A stretch of DNA of 64,000 nt from Cucumibacter marinus DSM 18995. GTDB taxonomy: Bacteria > Pseudomonadota > Alphaproteobacteria > Rhizobiales > Devosiaceae. A program made the position numbers and the translations under genes. The notes beneath the pieces are model-generated. The model was not told the DNA's origin. It saw only the letters and a program-made list of their open reading frames with translations, and searched no databases. Location: positions 278,978-342,977 of the forward strand of contig NZ_AUCR01000002.1 in the NCBI RefSeq assembly GCF_000429865.1, in the 5' to 3' direction. Below, one piece after another: positions 44,463 through 53,412 of this stretch; the first letter of the stretch is position 1, and each line of letters opens with the position of its first letter.

Positions 44463-45212
44463 TCAGCGCAAATAATTCGGCTTGAATCGCAAGCGCCGGG
44501 GCTGGCCGGAGTCCATGTGCCGCATGAGATATTTGTAGATCTGGCCGAACACGAAAAAGATGACCAGCGAGATCGTAAGATAATAGAGCGCTGCGACAGA
44601 GAAGTGCAGGAACACGTTGTAATCGCGTTCGAAAAGCTCGCCGGCCTTGTTCATCAGATCCTTTTGCTCATCGATCACCGGCAGGGTGAAATAGATGAGC
44701 GCAGTAGCGTGGAACAGGAACACCACCTCGTTGGTGTAGGCCGGCCAGGCCAGCCGGATCATGTTCGGCCAAACAACCGTGCGGAACTGCTGGTATCGGG
44801 TCATGCCGAAGGCACGGGCGGCCTCGACCTCCCCGCGCGGGATCGCCTGTAGCGCGCCATAGAAGATCTCGGCCGAATAGGCGGTGGTGTTGAGGGTTAG
44901 GATCAGCGGCCCGAGGAACAAGGGGTGCAGCACCAGCCAAGACCAGCCGAGCGGCTTCCAGAGCGGCAGGTTGAGCGCCAGCATGATCGAATAGAACATG
45001 AAGAGCTGAATAAACAGCGGCGAGCCGCGGAAAGCGTAGATATAGCCCGCCGAAAGATGGGCGATCACCGGGTTCTTCGAATTCTTGCCGAGCGCCATCC
45101 CGATCGCGAACAGGAAGCCCACCGGAATGGAGGCAAAGGCGAAATAGATGTTGAACAGGCTCGGTACGGCCAACGTCTGGATGTCGGAAAGGATCGGTGC
45201 GAGGAAATCCAT
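44463..45212 (-). CDS. Polar amino-acid ABC transporter permease (HisM/ArtM-like)
   Basis: This 249-residue permease has five to six membrane helices and the polar amino-acid permease loop EVEAARAFGMTRYQQFRTVVWPNMIRLAWPAY, where the ATPase docks. FRGSPLFIQLFMFYS is the typical N-terminal HisM/ArtM segment. It overlaps the other permease gene by one base and is the last gene of the importer operon. Confidence 0.9.
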   Translation of the reverse strand: MDFLAPILSDIQTLAVPSLFNIYFAFASIPVGFLFAIGMALGKNSKNPVIAHLSAGYIYAFRGSPLFIQLFMFYSIMLALNLPLWKPLGWSWLVLHPLFLGPLILTLNTTAYSAEIFYGALQAIPRGEVEAARAFGMTRYQQFRTVVWPNMIRLAWPAYTNEVVFLFHATALIYFTLPVIDEQKDLMNKAGELFERDYNVFLHFSVAALYYLTISLVIFFVFGQIYKYLMRHMDSGQPRRLRFKPNYLR

Positions 45213-46042
45213 CAGCCTGCCTCCGCCAGAATGCCGCGGCCGGCGCGGCGCATCAGCATTTTGAAGAACTTCTCGGAGAGCCAGGTCACCAGAATGTAGA
45301 AGATGAACAGGACGAGATAGTAGCGCCAGCGCCAGTCACCATGCACCAGCCCGACGCGGGCGATGAAGTTCGGCGCGCCCAGCCTGTCGGCCCATAGAAC
45401 GATATCGGCGATCTGCAGCAGCGAGAGCAGCGAGGTCGCCTTGAACAACAGCATCCAGACATTGGAGAGGCCGGGCAGGGCATAGACCCACATCTGGCGG
45501 ATCTGGATGCCCCAAAGCACCTGGAACCGGCTCATGCCATAGGCGCGTGCGGCTTCAAGCTGACCTCTTGGCACCGCGTTCATCGCGCCATTGATGACAT
45601 TGGCGGCGAAGGCGCCGTAGACGAGGCCGAGCGAAACGCTGGCGAGCAGAAGGTATTCGGTTGTGCCCAGGAACCAGTTGGCCTCTGCGCAAGGGGGCCA
45701 GCGGGTCGCCGCTTCGCGCACTTCCGCGCTGCATGCGTTCAGGGCGATGATCCACTCCACCGCCTGTTCGAAGGCGAGGGGGAAGAACAGGAAAAACAAC
45801 ACGTCCGGCACGCCCCGCACGACGTTGATATAGCCCATGCCGAGCCAGCGCAGCGGGGCGAACCCCGACCGCCTCAACGTCGCCCCGCCGAGCCCGAAGA
45901 CCAGCCCGAAGGCAGCCCCCAGAATGCCGGCGAGAATGGTGAAGCGGAAACTGGCGTAGAAGGCGAGGTGCTTGCCATTGGTGAGATATTCGACCCAGAA
46001 GCCGACATCATCGCCAAGGGCAGCGGTCAACCATTCCAGCAT
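45212..46042 (-). CDS. Polar amino-acid ABC transporter permease (HisQ/OccQ-like)
   Basis: This 276-residue permease carries VRGVPDVLFFLFFPLAFEQAV and the docking loop QLEAARAYGMSRFQVLWGIQIRQMWVYALPG. An insert between helices (about residues 105-145, rich in Cys and charged residues, CSAEVREAATRWPPCAE) makes it longer than HisQ; similar inserts occur in opine/arginine permeases. It lies between the binding-protein gene and the second permease gene. Confidence 0.9.
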   Translation of the reverse strand: MLEWLTAALGDDVGFWVEYLTNGKHLAFYASFRFTILAGILGAAFGLVFGLGGATLRRSGFAPLRWLGMGYINVVRGVPDVLFFLFFPLAFEQAVEWIIALNACSAEVREAATRWPPCAEANWFLGTTEYLLLASVSLGLVYGAFAANVINGAMNAVPRGQLEAARAYGMSRFQVLWGIQIRQMWVYALPGLSNVWMLLFKATSLLSLLQIADIVLWADRLGAPNFIARVGLVHGDWRWRYYLVLFIFYILVTWLSEKFFKMLMRRAGRGILAEAG

Positions 46043-46076
46043 TGGCGGCGTGTCCCCAACTGACCGTCGTCAAGAA

Positions 46077-46100
46077 GGGCGCGGAGAGGTCCCCGCGCCC
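46077..46100. other. Intercistronic hairpin after the amino-acid binding-protein gene
   Basis: GGGCGCGG-AGAGGT-CCCCGCGCCC forms a stem of eight or more pairs between binding-protein and permease genes on the minus strand. No T-run; probably protects the binding-protein message. Confidence 0.5.
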
Positions 46101-46111
46101 TGGTGATTGAC

Positions 46112-46861
46112 TTACTCTTCCGGGAAGGTGTTGGGGGGATCGAACCACTCGGTGATCAGCTCGTTGAGCGAGCCGTCCGCCTTCATCGAGGCGATGGCCT
46201 CGTTGAACTTGGCTTCGATCTCGTCATCGTCCTTCCGCAGACCGATACCGACGCCGCCGCCGATCATCACGTCCGGGCCGGCGAATTCGAGCGCACCGCC
46301 AGAACCGTCGACGATAGGGGCGAGATAGCCGCCATCGGCCAGCACCACGTCCACATTGCCTGCCGAGAGGTCCGCTACCGACTGGTCGGCGGTTTCATAG
46401 GACAGGATGGTGTTGTTTTCGCCAAAATTCTGCTCGGCATAGGCGGCCTGGATGGTCGCGCCCTGCACACCGATGCGGATACCGCTGAGATCATCATAAT
46501 TGATGTCGGCGCCGGCGGCCTGAGCGAATTTCGACGGATCGGGCGGATAGTAGTTGTCCGAGAAATCGATCGTCTGCATGCGCTCGTCGGTAATCGACAT
46601 GCCAGCGATAATGGCGTCGTAGTTGCCCGCTACAAGGTTCGGAATGATGGTATCCCATTCATTCACCACCCAGGTGCAGGAGAGGCCGGCGCGCTCGCAC
46701 AATTCGTTGCCGAGCTCGATTTCGAAGCCGTCCACTTCGCCGTCGTCGCCCATGAAGTTCCAGGGTGCATAGGCGCCTTCGGTGCCAAGCCGGACTTCCT
46801 GGGCAATGGCCGCACCACCAAGCGTGGTCGCGGCCAGAGCTGCTAGGATTAGTGTTTTCAT
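46112..46861 (-). CDS. Polar amino-acid ABC transporter substrate-binding protein
   Basis: This 249-residue periplasmic protein (SBP_bac_3) has a signal peptide (MKTLILAALAATTLGGAA) and the family pattern: TEGAYAPWNF, GFEIELGNELCERAG, WDTIIPNLVAGNYDAII and MSITDERMQTIDFSD. The binding pocket residues cannot fix the ligand, but the neighbouring arginase and ornithine aminotransferase favour arginine or ornithine. The fragment ends in EWFDPPNTFPEE. Confidence 0.9.
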   Translation of the reverse strand: MKTLILAALAATTLGGAAIAQEVRLGTEGAYAPWNFMGDDGEVDGFEIELGNELCERAGLSCTWVVNEWDTIIPNLVAGNYDAIIAGMSITDERMQTIDFSDNYYPPDPSKFAQAAGADINYDDLSGIRIGVQGATIQAAYAEQNFGENNTILSYETADQSVADLSAGNVDVVLADGGYLAPIVDGSGGALEFAGPDVMIGGGVGIGLRKDDDEIEAKFNEAIASMKADGSLNELITEWFDPPNTFPEE

Positions 46862-46921
46862 CAGTTTCTCCCTGTTGGCGGAGCCTTGCGGCCCCGGGTT
46901 TCCGTGATCGCAGCTTGCCGC

Positions 46922-47689
46922 CTATTCAGGCGCCCCTGCGCTCAGGAACTGTTTGAGCCGTTCGGAGCGGGTCGCCCCGAAGACTTCATCGGATGTGCCC
47001 TCTTCCTCGATCATCCCGTTGTGGAGGAAGATGGTGCGGTGCGCGACGTCGCGCGCGAACTTCATGTCATGGGTCACGAGCACCATGGTGCGGCCCTCCT
47101 CGGCCAACAGCCGGATCACGCGCAGCACCTCGACTTCGAGTTCGGGGTCGAGTGCGGATGTGGGCTCGTCGAACAGCATCACTTCCGGGTTGATGCAGAG
47201 CGCGCGGGCGATCGCGGCGCGCTGCTGCTGCCCGCCCGAAAGCTGGCTCGCATAGCTGTCGGCCTTTTCCCTGATACCGACCTTGTCGAGCAGCTCGAGC
47301 GCCTGCTCGCGGACCTCTTCAGGATCCCGCTTCTGCACCTTGATCGGTGCTTCCATAACGTTATCGATTACAGATAGATGCGACCAGAGATTGAAGCTTT
47401 GGAAGACCATGCCAAGCTTGGAACGGATGCGGCGCAATTGCGCCTCGTCGGCCGGGTGGCGATGAGGCGGTTTTCCGGCCATCCTGATCTCCTCGCCATC
47501 GAGGGCGACCGAGCCGGAATCCGGGATTTCGAGCATGTTGATGCAGCGCAAGAGCGTCGACTTGCCTGACCCCGATGAGCCGATCAGCGAGATGACTTCG
47601 CCTTTGCTGGCGGTTACCGTTACGCCTTTGAGGACCTCGAGCAGCCCAAATGATTTGCGGATATCCCGCGCTTCGAGAATGGGTGCCAT
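46922..47689 (-). CDS. Polar amino-acid ABC transporter ATP-binding protein
   Basis: This 255-residue ATPase has Walker A GSSGSGKST, Q-loop FQSFNLWSHLSV, signature LSGGQQQRAAIARAL, Walker B VMLFDEPTSALDPE and switch VTHDMKFARDV, exactly the HisP/GlnQ pattern. The start is taken at 47689 (MAPILEARDIRKSFG); an upstream start would add 29 residues. It is the first gene of the importer operon, 126 bases after the Lrp-type regulator gene on the same strand. Confidence 0.92.
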   Translation of the reverse strand: MAPILEARDIRKSFGLLEVLKGVTVTASKGEVISLIGSSGSGKSTLLRCINMLEIPDSGSVALDGEEIRMAGKPPHRHPADEAQLRRIRSKLGMVFQSFNLWSHLSVIDNVMEAPIKVQKRDPEEVREQALELLDKVGIREKADSYASQLSGGQQQRAAIARALCINPEVMLFDEPTSALDPELEVEVLRVIRLLAEEGRTMVLVTHDMKFARDVAHRTIFLHNGMIEEEGTSDEVFGATRSERLKQFLSAGAPE

Positions 47690-47815
47690 AAACTGCGTCG
47701 ATCCGTTGCCCTTAGTTGGTCGTTGCCGCAATTGATCATTTAGACTGGCGATAATTGAGTAATCAGACAACAACAAAAATGCGCAACCGGCAATTCCAGC
47801 GGCTCTGACCGTAGG

Positions 47816-48271
47816 TCAGGATTTTGTGGGCCGCCGCGACGAGCGCAGGCGGGTCGCCAGCATGATGCTGGTTTCGGTGAGGTTCACCCCGTCGATCAAC
47901 CGGATCTGGCGCAACGCCTCGTCGAAACTCTGCAGGCTGTCGGTCTCGATCTCGGCGATCAGGTCCCAGCGTCCGTTGGTCGAGTGCAGGGCGTGTACCT
48001 CCGGTAGGCCCAGAAGGACCCGGGCTACGCGGTCCGCAACCTTGCCCTCGACCTCGATCAGGGTGATGGCCCGCACACCGGCATGTTCGGAGACCCCGCC
48101 CAGCTCGACCGTGAACCGTTCGATCACGCCTGTTTCCACGAGCCGGTCGAGTCGCGCCTTGGCGGTGGCCCGGGAAACGCCGAGGCGCTGGGCGAGCGTG
48201 GCCACCGGCAGCCGCGCATCATGGCGCAGTTGGGCGATCAACTGGCGGTCTGTTTCATCGAGTATGTGCAT
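47816..48271 (-). CDS. Lrp/AsnC-family regulator (arginine-ornithine genes by context)
   Basis: This 151-residue protein has an N-terminal helix-turn-helix (LDETDRQLIAQLRHDARLPV ... SRATAKARLDRLVE) and a C-terminal RAM ligand-binding domain. It is divergent from arginase and upstream of the amino-acid importer, so it probably senses arginine or ornithine and controls both. The layout matches the RocR/PutR-like Lrp regulators seen next to catabolic operons in alphaproteobacteria. Confidence 0.9.
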   Translation of the reverse strand: MHILDETDRQLIAQLRHDARLPVATLAQRLGVSRATAKARLDRLVETGVIERFTVELGGVSEHAGVRAITLIEVEGKVADRVARVLLGLPEVHALHSTNGRWDLIAEIETDSLQSFDEALRQIRLIDGVNLTETSIMLATRLRSSRRPTKS

Positions 48272-48295
48272 AATGCTAATCAGCTGTTATCAAAG

Positions 48296-48312
48296 TGATC
48301 AATGATAGATCA
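48296..48312. promoter_or_regulatory. Candidate Lrp-type operator in the arginase promoter
   Basis: TGATC-AATGATA-GATCA is an inverted repeat in the AT-rich 130-base gap between the Lrp-type gene and arginase. Lrp/AsnC regulators bind AT-rich dyads of about 15 bases. A nearby GTGCTCATTAATG/CAATGATAG context adds further partial dyads. Confidence 0.35.
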
Positions 48313-48401
48313 TTAATGAGCACTTTGCCATCTTTTCGCTAACAGGTGGGGCTGTCAGTCTGCGCCCGGGCCTTTTGGCCGGCGATTTCGGGAAGGATGG
48401 C

Positions 48402-49334
48402 ATGCGACAGAACCCCAACACCAAGACAGTCAGCCTCATCGGCGTGCCGATGGAGGAGGGAGCAGGGCGCCCCGGCTGTTCGATGGGGCCGAAGGCGCTG
48501 CGCATTGCCGGGATCGCCGAAAGCCTTGAAGCGCTCGGCTACCGCGTCGAAGACCGGGGCGATGTCATCCCGCAGGAAACCTCGTACATCCCCGGCGGCA
48601 CTGCCCGGGAACCGGCCCGCGTCGCCGGTTTTGCCCGCGCCATCGCCGAAGCCGGGGAAGCCGTGTTCAGGGAGGCACGGCTGCCGATATTTCTCGGTGG
48701 TGATCATGCCCTGGGCTTCGGCTCGGTGGGCGCGGCGCTGCGTCATGCCGAAGCTGAGGGCCGTGCGTTGCATGTGATCTGGCTCGATGCGCATCCCGAT
48801 TTCAACACGCCGGCGATTTCGGGCTCGGGCAACATGCACGGCATGCCCGCGGCCTGGTTTTGCGGGGAGGAAGGGTTTGAGGGGCTGATGGATGCCCCCG
48901 CCTTGCCGCCCTCCCGGTTTCACGCCGTCGGCATCCGGTCGGTCGATCCGGCGGAGCAGGAGCTTCTGACCCAGCGCGGCGTCGATGTGTGCGACATGCC
49001 GATGATCGACGAGATGGGTGTGGGCGCCATTCTTCGGCGTATCCTCGGTGAGGTCGAACGCGACGATGCGATGCTGCATGTCAGCCTTGATGTGGATTTC
49101 ATCGATCCGGAAGTGGCGCCTGGCGTCGGCACCACCGTGCCGGGCGGCGCGACGTTCCGCGAGGCCCATCTGGTCATGGAGATGATCCACCGGTCTGGCC
49201 GGCTCACCTCGCTCGACCTGGTCGAGCTCAACCCGTTTCTCGACGACCGGGGCAAGAGTGCCCGGCTGATGGTCGAACTGGCTGCCAGCGGCTTTGGCCG
49301 ACGCATTTTCGATCGGCCGACCCAGGCGGCTTGA
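48402..49334 (+). CDS. rocF: Arginase
   Basis: This 310-residue binuclear manganese hydrolase splits arginine to ornithine and urea. The metal ligands are visible: His102 in FLGGDHALGFGS, Asp129/His131/Asp133 in WLDAHPDFNTP, and SLDVDFIDPEVAPG with two more aspartates. VELNPFLDD near the end is also conserved. The ATG at 48402 follows GGGAAGGATGGC. It is followed 90 bases later by ornithine aminotransferase. Confidence 0.94.
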   Translation: MRQNPNTKTVSLIGVPMEEGAGRPGCSMGPKALRIAGIAESLEALGYRVEDRGDVIPQETSYIPGGTAREPARVAGFARAIAEAGEAVFREARLPIFLGGDHALGFGSVGAALRHAEAEGRALHVIWLDAHPDFNTPAISGSGNMHGMPAAWFCGEEGFEGLMDAPALPPSRFHAVGIRSVDPAEQELLTQRGVDVCDMPMIDEMGVGAILRRILGEVERDDAMLHVSLDVDFIDPEVAPGVGTTVPGGATFREAHLVMEMIHRSGRLTSLDLVELNPFLDDRGKSARLMVELAASGFGRRIFDRPTQAA

Positions 49335-49424
49335 TCCAGCCGCCGGCGCTGGCCACCACATAGAACCCGCCGGCGCGAGGCAGAAACCAGCCCGCCGGCG
49401 TGAGGCAAAAATGAGAGAGGCAGA

Positions 49425-50645
49425 ATGAACGCGATGACAATCGATCCGCACGACCTGATGGAAATGGAAGACCGGCTCGGCGCCCACAATTACCACCCGC
49501 TCGAAGTGGTTTTGGTGCGCGGCGAAGGGGTTCACGTCTGGGATGCCGATGGCAATCGCTATCTCGACTGCCTTTCGGCCTATTCGGCGGTCAATCAGGG
49601 CCATTGCCATCCGAAGATCCGCGAGGCGATGATCGAGCAGTCGGCAAAGCTGACGCTCACCAGCCGTGCCTTTCACAACGACCAGCTTGCATTGTTCTAC
49701 GAGGATATCGCCAGGCTCACCGGGTCTCACAAGATCCTGCCGATGAACACCGGGGCTGAGGCCGTCGAAAGCGCGGTCAAGGCCGTGCGCAAATGGGGCT
49801 ACGAGGTCAAGGGTGTGCCCAAAGGGCAGGCCGAGATCATTGTGTGCCGGAACAATTTCCACGGCCGCACCATGGGCATTGTCGGGTTTTCGACCGACCC
49901 GGATGCCCGTGGCGGGTTCGGGCCGTTCGCACCCGGGTTCCGCGTGGTGCCCTTCGGTGACCTCGCTGCCTTTGCCGCAGCGATCAACGAAAGCACTGTC
50001 GGCTTCCTTGTCGAGCCTATCCAGGGCGAAGCCGGGGTTATCATCCCGCCTGAAGGCTATTTCAAAGGCGTTCGCGAGCTTTGCACCGAGCACAATGTCA
50101 CGCTCATCCTAGATGAGATTCAGACCGGGCTCGGGCGCACCGGCAAGCTCCTCGCCGAAGAGCATGAGGGCATCGAGGCTGATGTGACCCTTGTCGGCAA
50201 GGCGCTGTCGGGCGGCTTCTATCCGGTCTCTGCCGTGCTCTCGAACTCGGAAGTGCTCGGCGTTCTCCAGCCCGGTCAGCATGGCAGCACTTTTGGCGGC
50301 AATCCACTGGCCTGTGCAGTGGCCCGTGCCGCGCTCAAGGCGCTGGTTGAAGAAGGCTTGATCGAGAACGCGGAAAAGATGGGGGCACGCTTCATGGAAG
50401 GGTTGCGTTCGATCCGTTCGAACCTTGTCACGGAAGTGCGCGGCCGCGGTCTGATGCTCGCGGTGGATCTCGATCCGGCGGCCGGCGGTGCGCGCCCTTA
50501 TTGCCTCAAGCTCAAGGATAAGGGGATCCTCGCCAAGGACACCCATACCGACACCATCCGCATTGCGCCGCCTCTGGTCATCACCGAGGATCAGGTCGAC
50601 TGGGCGGTCGAACGGTTCGCCGAAGTGCTGAGCGAAGGCGCCTGA
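49425..50645 (+). CDS. rocD: Ornithine--oxo-acid aminotransferase
   Basis: This 406-residue class III aminotransferase moves the delta-amino group of ornithine to 2-oxoglutarate, giving glutamate-5-semialdehyde. RocD features are [56 protein letters not shown] and the PLP lysine in [16 protein letters not shown]. With arginase it forms the arginase route. Between the two genes are only 90 bases that contain a GCCGGCG repeat and no promoter I can recognise. Confidence 0.94.
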   Translation: MNAMTIDPHDLMEMEDRLGAHNYHPLEVVLVRGEGVHVWDADGNRYLDCLSAYSAVNQGHCHPKIREAMIEQSAKLTLTSRAFHNDQLALFYEDIARLTGSHKILPMNTGAEAVESAVKAVRKWGYEVKGVPKGQAEIIVCRNNFHGRTMGIVGFSTDPDARGGFGPFAPGFRVVPFGDLAAFAAAINESTVGFLVEPIQGEAGVIIPPEGYFKGVRELCTEHNVTLILDEIQTGLGRTGKLLAEEHEGIEADVTLVGKALSGGFYPVSAVLSNSEVLGVLQPGQHGSTFGGNPLACAVARAALKALVEEGLIENAEKMGARFMEGLRSIRSNLVTEVRGRGLMLAVDLDPAAGGARPYCLKLKDKGILAKDTHTDTIRIAPPLVITEDQVDWAVERFAEVLSEGA

Positions 50646-50652
50646 GTTCGGC

Positions 50653-51273
50653 TCAGGTCTTTCGCGCGACCACAAGCTGGTCGGGCAGGGCGGTGAGGCT
50701 TGTTGATTGCATGATCTCGAAGCCGGCATTGGCGATCAGGCGCTCATAGCCCGCGATATCGAACCGGTTCATATGCGGCAGGATGCGGGTGACCATCAGG
50801 GCTCTGGTGGCGATCCGCATCAGGCTCCAGCGTTCCCGGATGCAGGCCGTGGAGGCGATCAGCAGCCCGCCCGGCCGCAGCAGCGCGGCGATCTGCGCCA
50901 GGGTTTGTGCCGAGTCATCGACGAGGTGCAGGACGTTGAAGGCCAGCAGCGCATCGGCTGTGGCCGGTTCGAGCGGCACAGCGCTCAAGTCTCCATGGTG
51001 GAAGGCAATGTTGCCGACTTCGCGCAGCGCGGCCTTCTGTTTGGCCAGTGCCAGCATGTTTCCCGAAATGTCGACCGCATGGACCGTTCTGACCGATGGT
51101 GCGATCTCGACGGTCATGCCGCCCCATCCGCATCCATAATCGATAACGGTCATATCGGGCTTCAGCACCGTCTTGGCCGCGGCGACGATTGCTTGCGCCG
51201 TCTCGCCCAGCGGTTTGTCAGTGTCATCCGCCTTGCCGGCAATCTTGTCCCAGAACTGTTCCTGGTTGCCCAT
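50653..51273 (-). CDS. Class I SAM-dependent methyltransferase
   Basis: This 206-residue protein has the Rossmann-like methyltransferase core: motif I VIDYGCGWGGMTVEI, the acidic residue in VHAVDISGNMLALAKQ, motif IV LLAFNVLHLVDD and LLRPGGLLIASTACI. The start at 51273 (MGNQEQFWDKIAGKAD) is preceded by GGGAGG. The substrate is unknown, and the gene shows no operon link; it converges on rocD with only seven bases between stop codons. Confidence 0.88.
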   Translation of the reverse strand: MGNQEQFWDKIAGKADDTDKPLGETAQAIVAAAKTVLKPDMTVIDYGCGWGGMTVEIAPSVRTVHAVDISGNMLALAKQKAALREVGNIAFHHGDLSAVPLEPATADALLAFNVLHLVDDSAQTLAQIAALLRPGGLLIASTACIRERWSLMRIATRALMVTRILPHMNRFDIAGYERLIANAGFEIMQSTSLTALPDQLVVARKT

Positions 51274-51817
51274 TTCAGATTGCCCTCCCGGTGCCTCCGC
51301 GAGCCAATGTGTGGGCAGGTGGCGCGAGGCGCAAGGGCGGGCTGGGGTCTGCAACACTCTCCGCCGTCATTCCGGCGAAAGCCAATGAGTCATTCCCGTT
51401 TTCACGGGAATGACACCGCTTTTTTGATCAGTCCACCGTCCACAAGCTGTGCTGTCCCGGCCAGCCTGCCGGCGTGAGGCAAGAAACCGGCCGGGACCTC
51501 CATGCCACATGCTAACAGGCCCCGGATCAAGTCCGGGGCGGCACGGAAGGATGCGACTGCCAACCACCCTCACTTTGAGCCTGTTGTTTGCTTGGGGCCA
51601 CGCCTTTCCACCTTCGTCATTCTCGGGCTTGACCCGAGAATCCATGATGAGGTGCCATTCGGTGAACGGTACGGATCATTTACGACCGCAGCACGCCCTG
51701 CAGCGCCTCATGGACCCTCGGGTCAAGCCCGAGGGTGACGCGAAGAGGGGATGCAAGGCCACCTCACCCTGAGCCTCCTGAGTTTGTCGAAGGGCGAGGA
51801 CGAGTCGCGATCGCCTC
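51274..51817. repeat. Gene-free gap with repeat families A to D
   Basis: No gene is visible in these 544 bases. Two short hairpins with GTCATTCC.. / ..GGAATGAC arms lie at about 51366-51412 (family B); two hairpins (CCGGCC...GGCCGGGACC near 51448-51498 and GCCCCGGATCAAGTCCGGGGC at 51519-51539) form family D; a family A copy lies at 51615-51740; and a family C element at 51762-51800 ends against the Lrp-type gene. This is the densest repeat cluster of the window. Confidence 0.7.
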
Positions 51818-52285
51818 CTAAAGCCCGGGTACCGGTAATTCGGTGGTGAATTTCTGCTCGCGCATGACGACGTTGGAATTTGTCGTGGCCACGGCCGGGT
51901 GGGACAGGAGCTTCATCATCATGAACGTCTCGAACGCTTCCATGTCCTCGGCGCGCACCATGAGAAAATAATCGAATCCTCCCGCCAGCGAACAGCATTG
52001 GGTGATCATGGCTTCGTTCGCCACCATCTGTTCGAAGGCCTTGCGGTTCTCCTGGGAGTGGTCCTTGAGATGGACCTGCACCACGACGCTCACCGCCAGC
52101 CCGAGCTTGATCGGGTCGGTCAGGGCGACGCGGCGGGTGATGAGCCCGGCCTTTTCCAGTTCCTGGACCGAACGCCACACCGATGCCGGTGACATATCGA
52201 GGGCTTCGGCCAAATCCTTGAACGATCGCGAGGCGTCCTGTTGCAGGGCACGGATGATGCGGCGGTCTTTCTGGGTCAGCTTCAT
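51818..52285 (-). CDS. Lrp/AsnC-family regulator (phenylalanine hydroxylase by context)
   Basis: This 155-residue protein has a typical AsnC helix-turn-helix (TQKDRRIIRALQQDASRSFK ... MSPASVWRSVQELE) and a RAM domain (FDYFLMVRAEDMEAFETFMM). It starts 125 bases from, and divergent to, phhA. In many alphaproteobacteria an AsnC-type regulator sits opposite phhA and responds to phenylalanine or tyrosine. Confidence 0.9.
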   Translation of the reverse strand: MKLTQKDRRIIRALQQDASRSFKDLAEALDMSPASVWRSVQELEKAGLITRRVALTDPIKLGLAVSVVVQVHLKDHSQENRKAFEQMVANEAMITQCCSLAGGFDYFLMVRAEDMEAFETFMMMKLLSHPAVATTNSNVVMREQKFTTELPVPGL

Positions 52286-52410
52286 GATCGGAATATTTCA
52301 GGAACTGCGCATTTCGGAAAGAGGATTTCTCCTAATGGCTGTGAGAGGCGCGGTTCGAATGCCTATTTCGCCAATTCATGCCTAACCTCTTTCAAAGAGG
52401 AGGAACATCG

Positions 52411-53283
52411 ATGCAGGAAATCCAGACTTCCAAAAACCGCTACGCCGAGGTGCCCAAGCACGCCGACTACACGATCGACCAGCAATGGGAGACCTATTCG
52501 GCCGAAGAGCATGACCGCTGGGATCGGCTGATGGCGCGGCAGAAGGCGATTTTGCCGGGCAGGGCCTGCGACGAGTACATCAAGGCGGTCGACACCCTCG
52601 AGCTTTCCGAGGGCGGTATTCCCGATTTCGAGAAACTGTCAGCCAAGCTGAAAAAGCTGACCGGCTGGGAGGTCGTTGCGGTGGCCGATCTGGTGCCGGG
52701 CGAATATTTCTTCGAGCACCTGGCCAATCGCCGTTTCCCTGCCGGGGCTTTCATCCGGCCGGAAAGCGAGATGGATTATCTCGAAGAGCCGGATATCTTC
52801 CACGATGTGTTCGGCCATGTGCCGCTGTTGTCCGACCCGCGCTTTGCCGATTTCATGCAGGCTTACGGAGCGCAGGGGGTCGAAGCGCGGCGTCGCGGCG
52901 CGCTGCCCAATCTTGGCAAATATTACTGGTTCACTGCCGAGTTCGGGCTGATCAACACCCCCGAGGGCCGGCGGATCTATGGTGCGGGCATTCTGTCCTC
53001 AATGGGCGAAACGCAATTCGCGCTTGAGAACCCGTCCCCCAATCACCTGAAATTCGATATTCGCCGGGTGATGCGGCAGGACTATTTCATCGACGATTAT
53101 CAGCCGACCTATTTCGTCATCAACGATTTCGATGAACTGCTCGATTTCGCGCACAAGGATTTCGGGCCGATCTATGACGATGTGGCGGGGAAACCCTTTT
53201 ACGACATCGGCGAGGTGCTCGACACCGACCATGTCTATCAGCGCGGTACGCTCGATTATTTCAAGCGCAAGGGCAAACTCTGA
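52411..53283 (+). CDS. phhA: Phenylalanine 4-monooxygenase
   Basis: This 290-residue pterin-dependent enzyme hydroxylates phenylalanine to tyrosine in the cytosol. The iron ligands are His131 and His136 (PDIFHDVFGHVPLL) and Glu177 (WFTAEFGL). GAGGAGG precedes the ATG at 52411; an earlier ATG would add 11 residues. The usual partner phhB (pterin dehydratase) and tyrosine degradation genes hpd/hmgA are not next to it. Tyrosine made here could feed the aromatic decarboxylase of the hpa cluster. Confidence 0.95.
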   Translation: MQEIQTSKNRYAEVPKHADYTIDQQWETYSAEEHDRWDRLMARQKAILPGRACDEYIKAVDTLELSEGGIPDFEKLSAKLKKLTGWEVVAVADLVPGEYFFEHLANRRFPAGAFIRPESEMDYLEEPDIFHDVFGHVPLLSDPRFADFMQAYGAQGVEARRRGALPNLGKYYWFTAEFGLINTPEGRRIYGAGILSSMGETQFALENPSPNHLKFDIRRVMRQDYFIDDYQPTYFVINDFDELLDFAHKDFGPIYDDVAGKPFYDIGEVLDTDHVYQRGTLDYFKRKGKL

Positions 53284-53370
53284 GCCGTTCACTCTTTAAG
53301 TTGAGCGGGCGCCTGCCGGGTCAGCGCGGGGGTTTTCGGATGAGCCATTGACGGCGGAAAAATCACGGTT

Positions 53371-53386
53371 AGTGTTCCTGAACACT
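53371..53386. promoter_or_regulatory. Candidate operator AGTGTTCCTGAACACT before azlC
   Basis: A perfect palindrome with seven-base arms (AGTGTTC-CT-GAACACT) lies 26 bases before the azlC start codon and 17 bases after a TTGACG that could act as a -35. azlC itself has only pyrimidine-rich sequence (TTTCTC) before its ATG, so its translation start looks unusual. Confidence 0.4.
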
Positions 53387-53412
53387 TCCGCATTTCCTGC
53401 TCCGTCTTTCTC

